DNA of 64,000 nt from Poecilobothrus nobilitatus (lineage: Eukaryota > Arthropoda > Insecta > Diptera > Dolichopodidae), in assembly GCA_947095535.1 (NCBI GenBank), contig OX352772.1, positions 111,191,321 through 111,255,320 of the forward strand. Reading direction: 5' to 3'. The notes under the pieces are model-generated. The model was not told the DNA's origin. It did no database searches and saw nothing but the letters and a program-made list of their open reading frames with translations. How positions within the stretch are numbered: position 1 is the stretch's first letter; every line of letters begins with the position of its first letter. Positions 1-8,580 of the stretch are shown here, piece by piece. The translations under genes and the position numbers were made by a program.

Positions 1-421
1 TATTAAACAAAACCAAAACAAGGTCATTACAAAAATAAATTCTTAAATTAATGCTTATAATTTAAATTAAACAAAACAATGACTTAAAACAAAATTTATA
101 ATAACTTAAATAATAAAAAAAGTTAATTTATTATTATTGTTATCATTAATTATTTATTTAAACTACAATAACAACTTTATTTTAACAAAAAATTGAAATA
201 TGATTTTTGTACAGATATGTACATACATATAATGACAATCTTATTATTACGTAGAAGTAAAATTTAAAAAAAATTAGTTTTTTTTATTAACAATAGCTAA
301 AAGCATTAAATTACTATCTACAAAATGTACAACAAAAATGATCTAAATAAAAAACATTAGTTGTATTATAATGCAATGCAATAAATGCAATGTGCTATAT
401 CATAATTAAAAAAAAAAAAAA
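1..421. other. AT-rich sequence without recognisable gene
   Basis: Very AT-rich, with A and T runs and no open frame of note. It lies just beyond the poly(A)-like 3' end of the minus-strand non-LTR retrotransposon and is probably its flanking DNA. Nothing else is visible. Confidence 0.5.
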
Positions 422-1581
422 TTTTTTTTGCTTAAGTAAGAATTAATTGTCTAAGGTCATTAAATTGGAAAAATGTAATTGTATAATGTGTTTGAAAGTA
501 TTTCTGGAGATAAATGTAGAATAGAGATCACTAATTTTGTTAAAATTAGTACAACATCTATTGATGGGTTCATTTCTACCGTACTCTGTATTATGTTTGT
601 AGTCCATTAAAAATTTAGTATTTCTGGTTTGCCTAAAACTATCGTTAAGTTTAAACTTGTTATTAAGGGATTGGATAGAAATAGTATTATTCAAAATATC
701 AAAAGTAAAGCATGATGACAATAGTTGTCTACGTAAAGATAAAGAAAGCTAGTTTAATGAATTAAGTCTTGTAGTGTAATTAGGTAGATTAGCAAAATCA
801 AAAGGGTTATATTGATTCTTTAATGCAAATAAAAGAAATTGCTTTTGAACTGATTCAATTCTATTGGAATGAACTGCAAAGGCTGGATCTCATGTTACCG
901 CATTCTAAGGTAGATCGAACTAGGGAACAATAAAGAGATTTAGTCACAGCTAAGTTGCTAAATTCTTTAGCTCTTCTCTTAATGAAACCTAACATTTTAT
1001 TAGTCTTTGAAACTATTAGATTATAGTGAAGATTATAATTAAGTTTATTATCGAGAAGGATTCCTAAATCAGTAATGCTAAAAACCCTTTCAAGAGTTAC
1101 ATTATCTATTTTGTTGTCATATATTAAAGAAAACCGTTTACGTGTAAAGCTTATAACCTTACATTTCTGTATGTTCAGTTCTAATTTATTTAACGTGCAC
1201 CAAACTTGTAACACTGATAAGCTTGATTGAAGTTTAGCTGCATCAGAATTATCTTTAACCACTTGATATATTTTTAGGTCATCAGCAAACGAAATGTGAG
1301 GTATATTGCTTAAATATTCCGAAAGATCTGAAATAAAAACATTTAAATAGAAGCGGACCTAAATGGCTGCCTTGGGGTACACCGGAAGTGACCCCGATGG
1401 TGTTGGATAATACACCACGAACTTTAACATTTTGAGTTTTTTCTATAAGATAAGAATTAACCCACTGAAGAAATGAACCCGAAATGCCAAAAATTGATAA
1501 TTTGTTTAGCAAAGTGAAGTGATCTACACGATCGAAAGCTTTGCTAAAATCAGTGTAAATTGCATCAACTTGGTACCCTTT
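422..1581 (-). pseudogene. Non-LTR retrotransposon ORF2, C-terminal half of reverse transcriptase
   Basis: Minus-strand reverse transcriptase fragments. In order they show motif A (DFSKAFDRVDH, near 1540), motif B (SGVPQGS, near 1385), motif C (FADD, near 1285) and the later LGILLDNKL segment (near 1070), then a C-terminal tail ending with a stop near 443. About 15 nt of 3' UTR and a short A-run (T-run 422-429 on the plus strand) follow, which marks the likely 3' end. The frame is broken between motifs B and C and again near 890, so the copy is dead. The N-terminal half lies at 20027-21743 on the other side of the Polinton. A CR1/Jockey-type clade is likely, but the exact clade is not determined. 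Confidence 0.85.
1576..1581. repeat. Target site duplication, left (CCCTTT)
   Basis: CCCTTT directly precedes the Polinton terminus AGTAGTAAGG. The same six bases directly follow the right terminus at 20027-20032. Six bp is the duplication size known for Polinton integration. Confidence 0.95.
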
Positions 1582-2446
1582 AGTAGTAAGGATATGGCGG
1601 AGCCGCATGGAGGAGCTTTTTTAAAGCTTTTTCTATGGCGGAGCCGCATGGAGGAGCTTTTTTACCGCTAAAATACACAATAAAAAAAAAAAAAAAAATT
1701 GTCTTAACTAACAAATTTAGTATTAAATTATTTATATGAAAAGTTTAAGAATATTGAAATAAAAAAAAAAAAAAAAAATGTTTTAAATAATAAACTCAGA
1801 ACTAAGCTTGATTTAAAGTTTATATGAAAAATTAAAATAATGGTTTTAAAAGAAAAAAAAGAAAGCTTAATGAACTTAATTTTAAACTTGTTTCAGAGTT
1901 TATTTTTAAAAATAAAAAAAGTGAAACTTTTGGTTTGTGTTTATACTATATTGTTGGAAAATTATAATTATTTGATAAAAAGTCTTTTCAACGGTTATGC
2001 TGCCTGCAGGAGCTTAAAAAATATATATTGATTATAAATTCTATTGTTTTAATTAAACAATTTTTAATTTTTTTAGAAAGCTTTATATTGAATTTAGGTT
2101 TTACAATGATTTGAGTAGAACAATTCAATGAATTATTTTTGTGGTTTTTTTGTTTTCTTTGAATAATAAACCTGAATAAATTAATGAATTAATGTGCGAT
2201 TGAATCACAAAAGAAATAAACAGAAATATGTGTATGTGTGTGTGTGTGTGTGTGTGCACATGTAGATTTGTATCATTATAAATTATGAAATATTGTGGTG
2301 GTAACAGGTGCAAAAAATATACAAACTTTAAAATATCTAAAAACAAATAAATAGAAACCAAAAATGACGTTAGGGGATTCCTTTTGTTAATATAAAAAGG
2401 AAAAAAACCAAATATATACTACAAAGTTTTTTACATTTAATTTTTA
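1582..2446. repeat. Left terminal inverted repeat of the Polinton
   Basis: The reverse complement of 19187-20026. It matches closely from the tip to about 2340, including A-runs, a (TG)n stretch near 2230-2258 and the same 63-codon AT-rich frame (1840-2031) that is probably not a gene. Near 2341-2378 the two arms differ by a replacement block: about 37 nt on the left against about 16 nt on the right. They match again through about 2446. Confidence 0.93.
1593..1664. repeat. Tandem duplication at the Polinton tip
   Basis: A 31-bp unit beginning TATGGCGGAGCCGCATGG occurs at 1593-1623 and again at 1634-1664 (period 41). Each copy holds the near-palindrome GCGGAGCCGC and is GC-rich against an AT-rich background. 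The right terminus carries the mirror copy. Its position suggests a recognition site for integrase or for protein-primed replication; that is inference. Confidence 0.85.
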
Positions 2447-2636
2447 ATGATTTTCGATGTATATAATTTTCTTCTTGTAGATAGAAATCGGTCAGATATT
2501 AGGTACCTTTATGAATATATTATGGTTAGTTTAGGTTCAATCCCAATTCTTACCTGGATAAGTTTTTCTTAAGTTAATAATCTAAGTTAATTTAAGGTAA
2601 TAATTTAAGTCTAATAATCTTATATGTTCAAAATTG

Positions 2637-2644
2637 TATAAAAG
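2637..2644 (+). promoter_or_regulatory. TATA-like box upstream of the 258-aa gene
   Basis: TATAAAAG lies only 10 nt before the first ATG of the next gene. If it works as a TATA box, transcription would start about 25-30 nt downstream, after ATG 2654. The ATG at 2705 would then be the first usable start. Confidence 0.45.
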
Positions 2645-2653
2645 GTTAATCTT

Positions 2654-3430
2654 ATGATTAAAATGTGTTATAACACGATAAGTTTAGCAAGTAAAACGAT
2701 CATAATGTTTTGGGCTGATAACATTTTACATGGTTATAAATATTGCATTTGCGGGATGAAATGGGCTTCAATTAGAGTAATTAATTGGAAAATATTTCAT
2801 GATTTTTTGGAGATATATATAACCCCAGAAGATGGAGAAAAGATATGTGTTTTAAAAATTAGAAATGGTGAGTCAATAAACAGTAAATTATTTTTATCTC
2901 CATTGGAATGGCAACATATAAAAATTGAAGTATATGGCGGTGATATTTCTATTATTGGTACAATTAGACAATCATCAATCAAAAATAAAGTAACAAACAG
3001 TTTCGGAGATGATTGTCCATTTGCTGAAGAGGATGATTGGGAGTTGATTGATAAGAATATTTCAAATGTATTACCAAAAGATAAGAATAAAAGAATTTCA
3101 CAACATATTGAATCATTGTCGATGAAAACAAATGAATATGAAGAAAATCAAAATGAGTTAAAAAAGTCGATGATAAGAAAACGAATTGAAGAGGGAATTA
3201 TATTTATTGCATCAATAGAGAATATGTATAATGAAAAAAATAATAAATCAAAAATTGGCGATAAGCTAAGTCATTTTAGAGAATTACTTGAAAATTTAAA
3301 AGAGGAATATTTAGATTACATGGAAGCTTATTCAGATGGAAGAGATAAGTTTTTACCGCTTTTTATGTATTTGTGTTCCATTATAAGTCAAGTTAAGTCT
3401 GTACACAACAAAGAAATTTCTAGAAAATAA
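2654..3430 (+). CDS. Polinton hypothetical protein, 258 aa
   Basis: An intact plus-strand frame just inside the left TIR. I do not recognise a family. The first 120 residues look globular and beta-rich. An acidic stretch follows (DDCPFAEEDDWELIDKN), then a long charged helical region (about 145-225) with probable coiled coil. There is no signal peptide or clear membrane segment. The upstream TATA box suggests that the real start may be the ATG at 2705 (residue 18). It is followed 92 nt later by a secreted-protein gene on the same strand. Accessory genes in this position of large viruses often act on the host, but no function can be assigned here. Confidence 0.7.
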   Translation: MIKMCYNTISLASKTIIMFWADNILHGYKYCICGMKWASIRVINWKIFHDFLEIYITPEDGEKICVLKIRNGESINSKLFLSPLEWQHIKIEVYGGDISIIGTIRQSSIKNKVTNSFGDDCPFAEEDDWELIDKNISNVLPKDKNKRISQHIESLSMKTNEYEENQNELKKSMIRKRIEEGIIFIASIENMYNEKNNKSKIGDKLSHFRELLENLKEEYLDYMEAYSDGRDKFLPLFMYLCSIISQVKSVHNKEISRK

Positions 3431-3522
3431 AAAAGAAAAAAAGATTTGTATTTTGAAATTTCTAATAAAACATTACTTCGTTAACCTTTAAACAAGATAC
3501 ATCGTACATTTTTTGATTAACT

Positions 3523-4167
3523 ATGAAAAGATTTATATTTTTCATATTATTTTTGTTAACCATTCAAGCAAATTCGGCTCCATTTTCTAATATTAGATTA
3601 GATGAATCAGCCTTTGGGAGCACATACTTTAATATATTACTTCCAAGTAATGAGACTGTGAGAGTAAATTTATCAGTTCAGCTATTAAAACATGTAATTT
3701 CACCAGAATTAAACAAAACAACAACAAATGCTGTAAAAACTACAACCATAGAATCAATAACTACTTTACCAGATGAACAATTACCAAAAGATAAAGCTGA
3801 CTCAGCACCTCAATATGTTTCTATAGATGAGGCTATTGAGGCTTTTAGGCAGGAATTAATTTTAAAAGAACGTAATATTGGTGGAATTATAAATAGTGAA
3901 AATATATTTTACAGACATTTTCAATTGGAATATGATAATAATAATAATAAAGAAATCCATATAAGATGTGAATATAATAGCAATTTTAGACAAAAGTCTC
4001 TTGCAATTAAATGCTTAGAATATCGAGAAATATTAGCAGATAGAATTTTAAGTAATGGAGAAGTGGAAACAGTTCCTATTATAGATGGAGATTATAAATC
4101 CGATTACACTATACTTGATTTGCGATCAATAAAACAAAAATCATCATATCAAATGGAGATTTCATAA
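3523..4167 (+). CDS. Polinton hypothetical protein with signal peptide, 214 aa
   Basis: Residues 1-18 form a typical signal peptide (MKRFIFFILFLLTIQANS), with cleavage likely near SA-PF. The mature part has a Thr-rich linker (about 65-85, NKTTTNAVKTTTIESITT), a region with two cysteines (IRCEYNSN and AIKCLEYRE) that could form a disulfide, and N-glycosylation sequons. No second membrane segment is seen, so it is probably secreted or a virion surface or endoplasmic reticulum protein. I do not recognise a family. It ends 78 nt before the convergent integrase gene. Confidence 0.72.
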   Translation: MKRFIFFILFLLTIQANSAPFSNIRLDESAFGSTYFNILLPSNETVRVNLSVQLLKHVISPELNKTTTNAVKTTTIESITTLPDEQLPKDKADSAPQYVSIDEAIEAFRQELILKERNIGGIINSENIFYRHFQLEYDNNNNKEIHIRCEYNSNFRQKSLAIKCLEYREILADRILSNGEVETVPIIDGDYKSDYTILDLRSIKQKSSYQMEIS

Positions 4168-4245
4168 TTTATCAAAATAAAATAATAAATTGCAATAATT
4201 GTAAGATAATAAAATAAAAATAAATTTTTTTTTTTTTTTTTTTTT
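4168..4245. terminator. Shared 3' region between convergent genes
   Basis: Several AATAAA/AATAAT signals, then a 20-nt T-run, lie between the plus-strand secreted-protein gene and the minus-strand integrase gene. This fits polyadenylation for the plus-strand gene. Signals for the minus strand are less clear. Confidence 0.4.
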
Positions 4246-5166
4246 TTATAATAAATCTGTTTTATTTATCCAGGAATTATGATCAGAAGAAAACCCTAAC
4301 CATTTAACAAAAATTTTATTATCTCTAGTTTTAAGAATCTTTTCAATCAAAAACAATTGTTTATTTTCAGTTTTTAACAATTCATATTCATAGAAGCTTC
4401 CTTGTATGAGTTGACCTTGATAATCTTTCAGTAAATATGTGATAGGGTTAGTGATTTGAACTTTTCTTATCTTAAATACTTCCGTTGTCCAATTTGGTGT
4501 GTAACCTTTTTCAAAAACATGTTTATACTTGCTTATACGAACTGAGTCACCAATTTTAAATTTAGCTGGTAGAGAAATCTTAATATGATTATAAATAGTG
4601 GCTAACAATTCACCAGCATTTTTTCTGTTTACCTCTGTTGGTTTCTTTTGAATAGTACGATGTTTAGAGTTATTGTATTCGTTGACTAGTTTTGAAATAA
4701 TATTAACCCATTTGTAACTCCCATTGAAACTGAATTCTTTCCACATTTTTTCTTTTAGAGTACGATTAAATCGTTCTACTATGGAAGCTTTTAACGAGCT
4801 AAATGTTGAATAATGATTTATTCGATATTTATCCATTAAATTTTTGAAAATTGTATTGAAGAATTCTTTTCCATCATCAGTTTGTAAATTTTGGGGATGT
4901 CTTTTAGAACTTTTAAAAATATTTTGCATTGCTTCTGTAACGTTCTCTGAAGTTTTTGTTTTTATAGGAATTACCCATGCATACTTAGAAAAGGTATCAA
5001 TCACAGTTAACAAAAATTTAAAACCCTTGTTCTCTTTAGCATATAAACCCATTTCTACTAAATCAGCTTGCCAAAGATCATCAAATCCTTTAATTATAAC
5101 TCTACGTCGTTTGAAATTTCTCCGTGCAGGCTTATGAAGCTCTTCAACAACCTGTCTTTTACTCAT
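4246..5166 (-). CDS. INT: Polinton integrase (retrovirus-type DDE core with chromodomain)
   Basis: A 306-aa integrase that inserts the element and makes the 6-bp target duplication. The catalytic core has D35 (LWQADLVEM), D97 (LQTDDGKEF) and E131 (ASIVERFNRTL). The C-terminus from about residue 268 is a chromodomain (FVKWLGFSSDHNSWI), expected to bind modified histone tails and steer insertion. No HHCC zinc-binding N-terminal domain is seen; the protein starts only 34 residues before the first Asp. It is the last gene of the minus-strand block and faces the secreted-protein gene. The frame is intact. Confidence 0.95.
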   Translation of the reverse strand: MSKRQVVEELHKPARRNFKRRRVIIKGFDDLWQADLVEMGLYAKENKGFKFLLTVIDTFSKYAWVIPIKTKTSENVTEAMQNIFKSSKRHPQNLQTDDGKEFFNTIFKNLMDKYRINHYSTFSSLKASIVERFNRTLKEKMWKEFSFNGSYKWVNIISKLVNEYNNSKHRTIQKKPTEVNRKNAGELLATIYNHIKISLPAKFKIGDSVRISKYKHVFEKGYTPNWTTEVFKIRKVQITNPITYLLKDYQGQLIQGSFYEYELLKTENKQLFLIEKILKTRDNKIFVKWLGFSSDHNSWINKTDLL

Positions 5167-5209
5167 TTTTAAACAAAATAAAATAAATGTACGTAATTAT
5201 TATGTATAA

Positions 5210-5572
5210 CTAATTAGAAAATCTTTGATTGAAAATGAATTTCCGGTGATTACTATCTACAATCTTAGAAATAATATCAGCAGTATTTTGAATTCGTTGA
5301 TTAAATCTGTAGCGATCCAGTGCTATAACTTCCCAATATTTTTGTCGAGCTAACTTATATGCTATATTCCATTTGCATAATATATGTATTTGGGGCTTTA
5401 ACATAAATTTAACTCTCTTTTTTACTTTTTTTTCATCATCATAATTCTCTTCAGATAAATCTGAAATATCGTCAGAAGCAACCGAAATATCATCTTCCTT
5501 TTCATCGCTCTTATCAGATGAATCTGAAGCATCAAGCCAATTGAATAAATCTACAACTTCGTTCTTACTCAT
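5210..5572 (-). CDS. Polinton hypothetical protein, acidic then basic, 120 aa
   Basis: An intact minus-strand frame between the integrase and a small Cys-rich gene. Residues 14-50 are very rich in Asp, Glu and Ser (DASDSSDKSDEKEDD), with many potential casein kinase II sites. The C-terminal half is basic and aromatic (LCKWNIAYKLARQKYWEV). I do not recognise the family. A T/A-rich TATTTATAAA-like box lies about 35-40 nt upstream. The charge layout would suit a DNA- or histone-contacting protein, but that is inference. Confidence 0.6.
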   Translation of the reverse strand: MSKNEVVDLFNWLDASDSSDKSDEKEDDISVASDDISDLSEENYDDEKKVKKRVKFMLKPQIHILCKWNIAYKLARQKYWEVIALDRYRFNQRIQNTADIISKIVDSNHRKFIFNQRFSN

Positions 5573-5707
5573 CTTGAAAATAACTAATTAAAATATACTC
5601 TTTCACTCATTTATAAATAAAATAAATAAAGCAAACAATAAATGTTCAAATTGTAAAATTTATATTTTTTTATTTTATTTAATAGTTTACAAATATGTAT
5701 ACTTTTA

Positions 5708-6001
5708 TTATAACCTATTTTCAATTCTTTTATATAATCCCATTAGTTTGGTACAATGTAACATACGTTTTTCTGCTGAATAACATGGGCAAGTATCTGG
5801 AAAACTTTCAATATTATCTGATGTATAAGGACATATATCCCAATGATATCCATTCTCCTTTGTTTCAATTTGTAGAGAATTTTTAAATAACTTTAAAAAT
5901 TTGAAATGGTCTTTTAACTGCTCATAATGTTCTTCCAATAAAATATCTTCATATTTATTTAAAAAAATATTTAAACAATATCCTATTTGATGTATATCCA
6001 T
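5708..6001 (-). CDS. Polinton hypothetical protein, Cys-containing, 97 aa
   Basis: The frame is open from 6028, but its first ATG is at 6001, so the start is placed there. It has an N-terminal helical half and a C-terminal half with clustered cysteines (WDICPY, DTCPCYSAEKRMLHC) that may bind metal or form disulfides. It begins 29 nt after the stop of the coiled-coil gene. I do not recognise a family. Confidence 0.6.
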   Translation of the reverse strand: MDIHQIGYCLNIFLNKYEDILLEEHYEQLKDHFKFLKLFKNSLQIETKENGYHWDICPYTSDNIESFPDTCPCYSAEKRMLHCTKLMGLYKRIENRL

Positions 6002-6030
6002 TTTGGAAGTTAAATGAAAACTAATCACAA

Positions 6031-6294
6031 TTAATTTATTGAATTATTAATTAAATCCAGCGCTGATTGAGCTTTGGCTTCAGCGTTTTGTAGTCGTGCA
6101 TTAATAAATCCAATTGGTTTTTTAACTTGAAATTCAATAAAATCATTAATATTTGAAAATTTTTCATTTAACATTGCAGAAAATTTGATATGGATTTGCT
6201 CTAAACTATCTTGTATTTTTTCTTCTAATATTCTTAATTTTTCTTCTGCTAATTTAAGTTCTATAGACATTGCTGTCTCTGTATGATCAAACAT
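6031..6294 (-). CDS. Polinton coiled-coil protein, 87 aa
   Basis: Heptad-like helix through residues 8-60 (LKLAEEKLRILEEKIQDSL), then a second helix near the C-terminus (LQNAEAKAQSALDLINN). There are no cysteines and no membrane segment. The ATG at 6292-6294 abuts the stop of the preceding fibre-like gene with no base between them, so the two are likely co-expressed. Together they look like two parts of a fibre or spike: a shaft-type segment and an oligomerising coiled coil. The function is inferred. Confidence 0.65.
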   Translation of the reverse strand: MFDHTETAMSIELKLAEEKLRILEEKIQDSLEQIHIKFSAMLNEKFSNINDFIEFQVKKPIGFINARLQNAEAKAQSALDLINNSIN

Positions 6295-6522
6295 TTATTT
6301 TATCTCGTTTTGTAATAGTTCTTTGTGAAAGAAAATTTGGTTATTCACAAATGTTTGTGTTGCTGCATCATTTCCGTTAACTGGATCTTGAACATTTGAT
6401 AAAATTTTGTTATCTAAATCATAATTTCCTTCAGAAGTTAGTTTGAAACCTATACCTGGAGGACCCTGAGTATGTAGTTTTTTAAAAGAAGCTGCACTAC
6501 GTCCAAACTTATCAAGTGACAT
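6295..6522 (-). CDS. Fibre-like small protein, 75 aa
   Basis: It has a collagen-like GPPGIGFKLTSEGNYD segment followed by KILSNVQDPVNGNDAATQTF. The DPVN-x-NDAAT pattern is typical of trimeric phage and virus fibre shafts, where it precedes a coiled coil. Here the coiled coil is the separate downstream ORF, directly abutting. The product could be a spike or fibre component of the virion. Length is far below a full fibre, so a two-polypeptide fibre or a minor virion protein are both possible. Confidence 0.6.
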   Translation of the reverse strand: MSLDKFGRSAASFKKLHTQGPPGIGFKLTSEGNYDLDNKILSNVQDPVNGNDAATQTFVNNQIFFHKELLQNEIK

Positions 6523-6553
6523 TTTGATTTTTACTGATTGCTAATGTAAAATA

Positions 6554-7543
6554 CTATTGAATTATATTTGCTTCTCTTAATTCTTCAATTATAGATACAA
6601 TTTCATTATGAAGATTATTGTTACCAGCTGATTGTGATGAAATTAGAAGTCTTAATCTATCAACTAACTCATTAGGATCATCCCAATAAACATATTGATT
6701 TGATTGATTTGTATAATTTAATTGGGTTTCTGGCGTTAAAGATTTATGAAAAAATTGAGTAAAATTTTTTTTCAAATAACCTGATCCAGTTTTTTTATGC
6801 CTAGTGTTATAATCATGTTCATATAATTTTCTTAATATATTCTTGAATTTAAAACCTTTGTTTCCCTTTATTTGTTCTAAAGGATTATAATTTCTTCTAT
6901 GTGCATTCGTTTTGTTAAGAATTTGATGATATGTACTTAAATCACTTTCAGTATATTTTAGAGGTTTTTTTTTAAATATTAATTCATATAGACCATCTGT
7001 ACCTTCAAAAACTTCCTTATCAATCAAAATATTTTTATTAATTTCATCTATTTCAAAATTAGCATTGCCAAGTTTTCGCACATTTAATGATTCATCAAAA
7101 TAGGGTCCATATGTCTTATCGAGTTCGGACTTGTTTAGAAAAAATTGTGAAATTGATGGTGGTTCATCATTATCAAATTTTATAGTATTCGGTGTTGAAG
7201 TTTTAAATCCATTGTAAGTATTACTTCTGTTGTTAGGTGTTTTAACTTCCGACCTAAATGACCCCATTAATTTAGAATGTTTATCATTATCATCAGCCCA
7301 TTCAATTTCCGGTTTGATATCTGAAATTCGTTGTTGTTTAACAATATTTGTTAATTCTTTTAATGGCTTTGTAATTGGAGTAAAGTTTTCTTCCCGATTA
7401 TGATCTTCTGAAAGCTTCTTAATTTTTAAAGATTTAAATTTTCTTTTTAAACTTTTACGAGTTTTAATTAAATCTTTCAATTGAAATTTTGTTTTTAAAC
7501 TTTTACGAGTTTTAGTTAAATCTTTCATAAGTGATTCATCCAT
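6554..7543 (-). CDS. Conserved Polinton protein of unknown function, 329 aa
   Basis: The frame is open to 7582, but the first ATG is at 7543. The N-terminus is very basic with an internal duplication (KDLTKTRKSLKTKF / KDLIKTRKSLKRKF). A globular part follows (GPYFDESLNVRKLGNANFEI; FEGTDGLYELIFKKKPLKY; NAHRRNYNPLEQIKGNKGF). The C-terminus has YVYWDDPNELVDRLRLL and ends in a helix (NEIVSIIEELREANII). I recognise this layout as recurring in insect Polintons, with unknown function. The basic N-terminus and its place between ATPase and fibre-like genes suggest a virion or core protein; that is inference. It ends 31 nt before the fibre-like gene. Confidence 0.8.
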   Translation of the reverse strand: MDESLMKDLTKTRKSLKTKFQLKDLIKTRKSLKRKFKSLKIKKLSEDHNREENFTPITKPLKELTNIVKQQRISDIKPEIEWADDNDKHSKLMGSFRSEVKTPNNRSNTYNGFKTSTPNTIKFDNDEPPSISQFFLNKSELDKTYGPYFDESLNVRKLGNANFEIDEINKNILIDKEVFEGTDGLYELIFKKKPLKYTESDLSTYHQILNKTNAHRRNYNPLEQIKGNKGFKFKNILRKLYEHDYNTRHKKTGSGYLKKNFTQFFHKSLTPETQLNYTNQSNQYVYWDDPNELVDRLRLLISSQSAGNNNLHNEIVSIIEELREANIIQ

Positions 7544-7599
7544 TTTTAAATGGAAAGTAATCTGTTCAATTATTAACTGCAAATTAACGACTGAATTGT

Positions 7600-7760
7600 T
7601 CTATAGCTAACTGCTAACTGGCAACCGCTAACTGCTAACTGCTAAACCGCTACCTGATAACTGGTAACAACTAATTTCTAACTGCTAACTGCTAACAGCT
7701 AATTGCTAACTGTCAACTGCTAACTGTTAACAGCTAATTGCTATCTGCTAAACGATCCGT
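7600..7760. repeat. CTAACTG heptamer minisatellite
   Basis: Dense array of imperfect 7-mers (CTAACTG/GCTAACT with variants CTAATTG and CTGATAA) filling the 254-bp gap between the ATPase stop and the 329-aa gene start. It lies where the promoter of the 329-aa gene should be. No such repeat occurs elsewhere in the element. Confidence 0.85.
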
Positions 7761-7797
7761 TCAGTTAATAACGAACGGCTAACCAATCTCTTGTTAA

Positions 7798-8481
7798 CTA
7801 AAATTTAGCAAATGTATCAAAATTTTTTCTATAACGACCATTATTTAAATTGCTATCTTTATCAATTAATAGAAAACCATATTTATCATTCCAACAGCAT
7901 GCACTCAACCTTTTAAAATCATTAAAAGACATATCAGAATTTACATGATCATTATATATATGTTTTAAATTTAAATAATCTTGTTTGAATATAATCAAAA
8001 AGTTGGCATTATCTCTAACTAAATGCTTTGGAATTCTTGTATAAGACTGACACAAATAAAAGCTATCCACTTCTTGATGTCGTCCCATGCAAAAGTAGTT
8101 TCGTATGCTATCTTGCTTATCGCAAGCTACATCATCGAAAATAAATATTGAGTTTGGTTGTGAGACAGAAGGTTCAATTACATCAACGTTATTTGAAAAT
8201 TCGTTATATCCCATTCCTTTGATTGGTTTTATTAATTTTTTCAAATATTCGTATTTAGGTTGATGCAATGATTTCGAGTAAATATATATGTTTTGAAATT
8301 TAAGCCCTTTAGGATCTATTAGCATACTTATCATAGCATTAGTTTTACCACAATTTGACGGTCCGACTATTAATCCTCTTATACTATCTGGAAAGCATTC
8401 ACCATGTTTTTTATTTTTTTTCTTTAAATTTCGATCAAAATTTTTAACTTTAACTGCGTTATCTACTTTTATAAATTTCAT
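7798..8481 (-). CDS. ATP: DNA-packaging ATPase (FtsK/HerA, A32-like)
   Basis: A 227-aa P-loop ATPase expected to pump the genome into the capsid. Walker A is GPSNCGKT (residues 40-47). Walker B is SIFIFDDV (111-118), with D116/D117. A polar Gln in YLCQSYTRIP follows, as in the A32/HerA group. The N-terminal 30 residues are Lys-rich. Length fits Polinton and virophage packaging ATPases. It begins 99 nt from the divergent PLA2 gene, so the two probably share a control region. Confidence 0.95.
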   Translation of the reverse strand: MKFIKVDNAVKVKNFDRNLKKKNKKHGECFPDSIRGLIVGPSNCGKTNAMISMLIDPKGLKFQNIYIYSKSLHQPKYEYLKKLIKPIKGMGYNEFSNNVDVIEPSVSQPNSIFIFDDVACDKQDSIRNYFCMGRHQEVDSFYLCQSYTRIPKHLVRDNANFLIIFKQDYLNLKHIYNDHVNSDMSFNDFKRLSACCWNDKYGFLLIDKDSNLNNGRYRKNFDTFAKF

Positions 8482-8580
8482 TTCATTAACTTAGTAAAAT
8501 ATTTTTTCTTTTAAATGATTATGATAAGTTTTAAAAGGTGATTAGTGTTTGATTGACTTTCTTAAACTAAACTGCATATT
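8482..8580. promoter_or_regulatory. Divergent intergenic region between ATPase and PLA2 genes
   Basis: 99 bp between two divergently transcribed virion genes. It is AT-rich without a sharp TATA box, though it must drive or flank both transcripts. Inferred from gene layout only. Confidence 0.35.

Noticed and set aside
1840..2031. 63-codon frame in the left TIR (and 19579-19770 in the right).
   Set aside because: Identical because the TIRs are. Composition is simple AT-rich sequence, with no promoter or known similarity.
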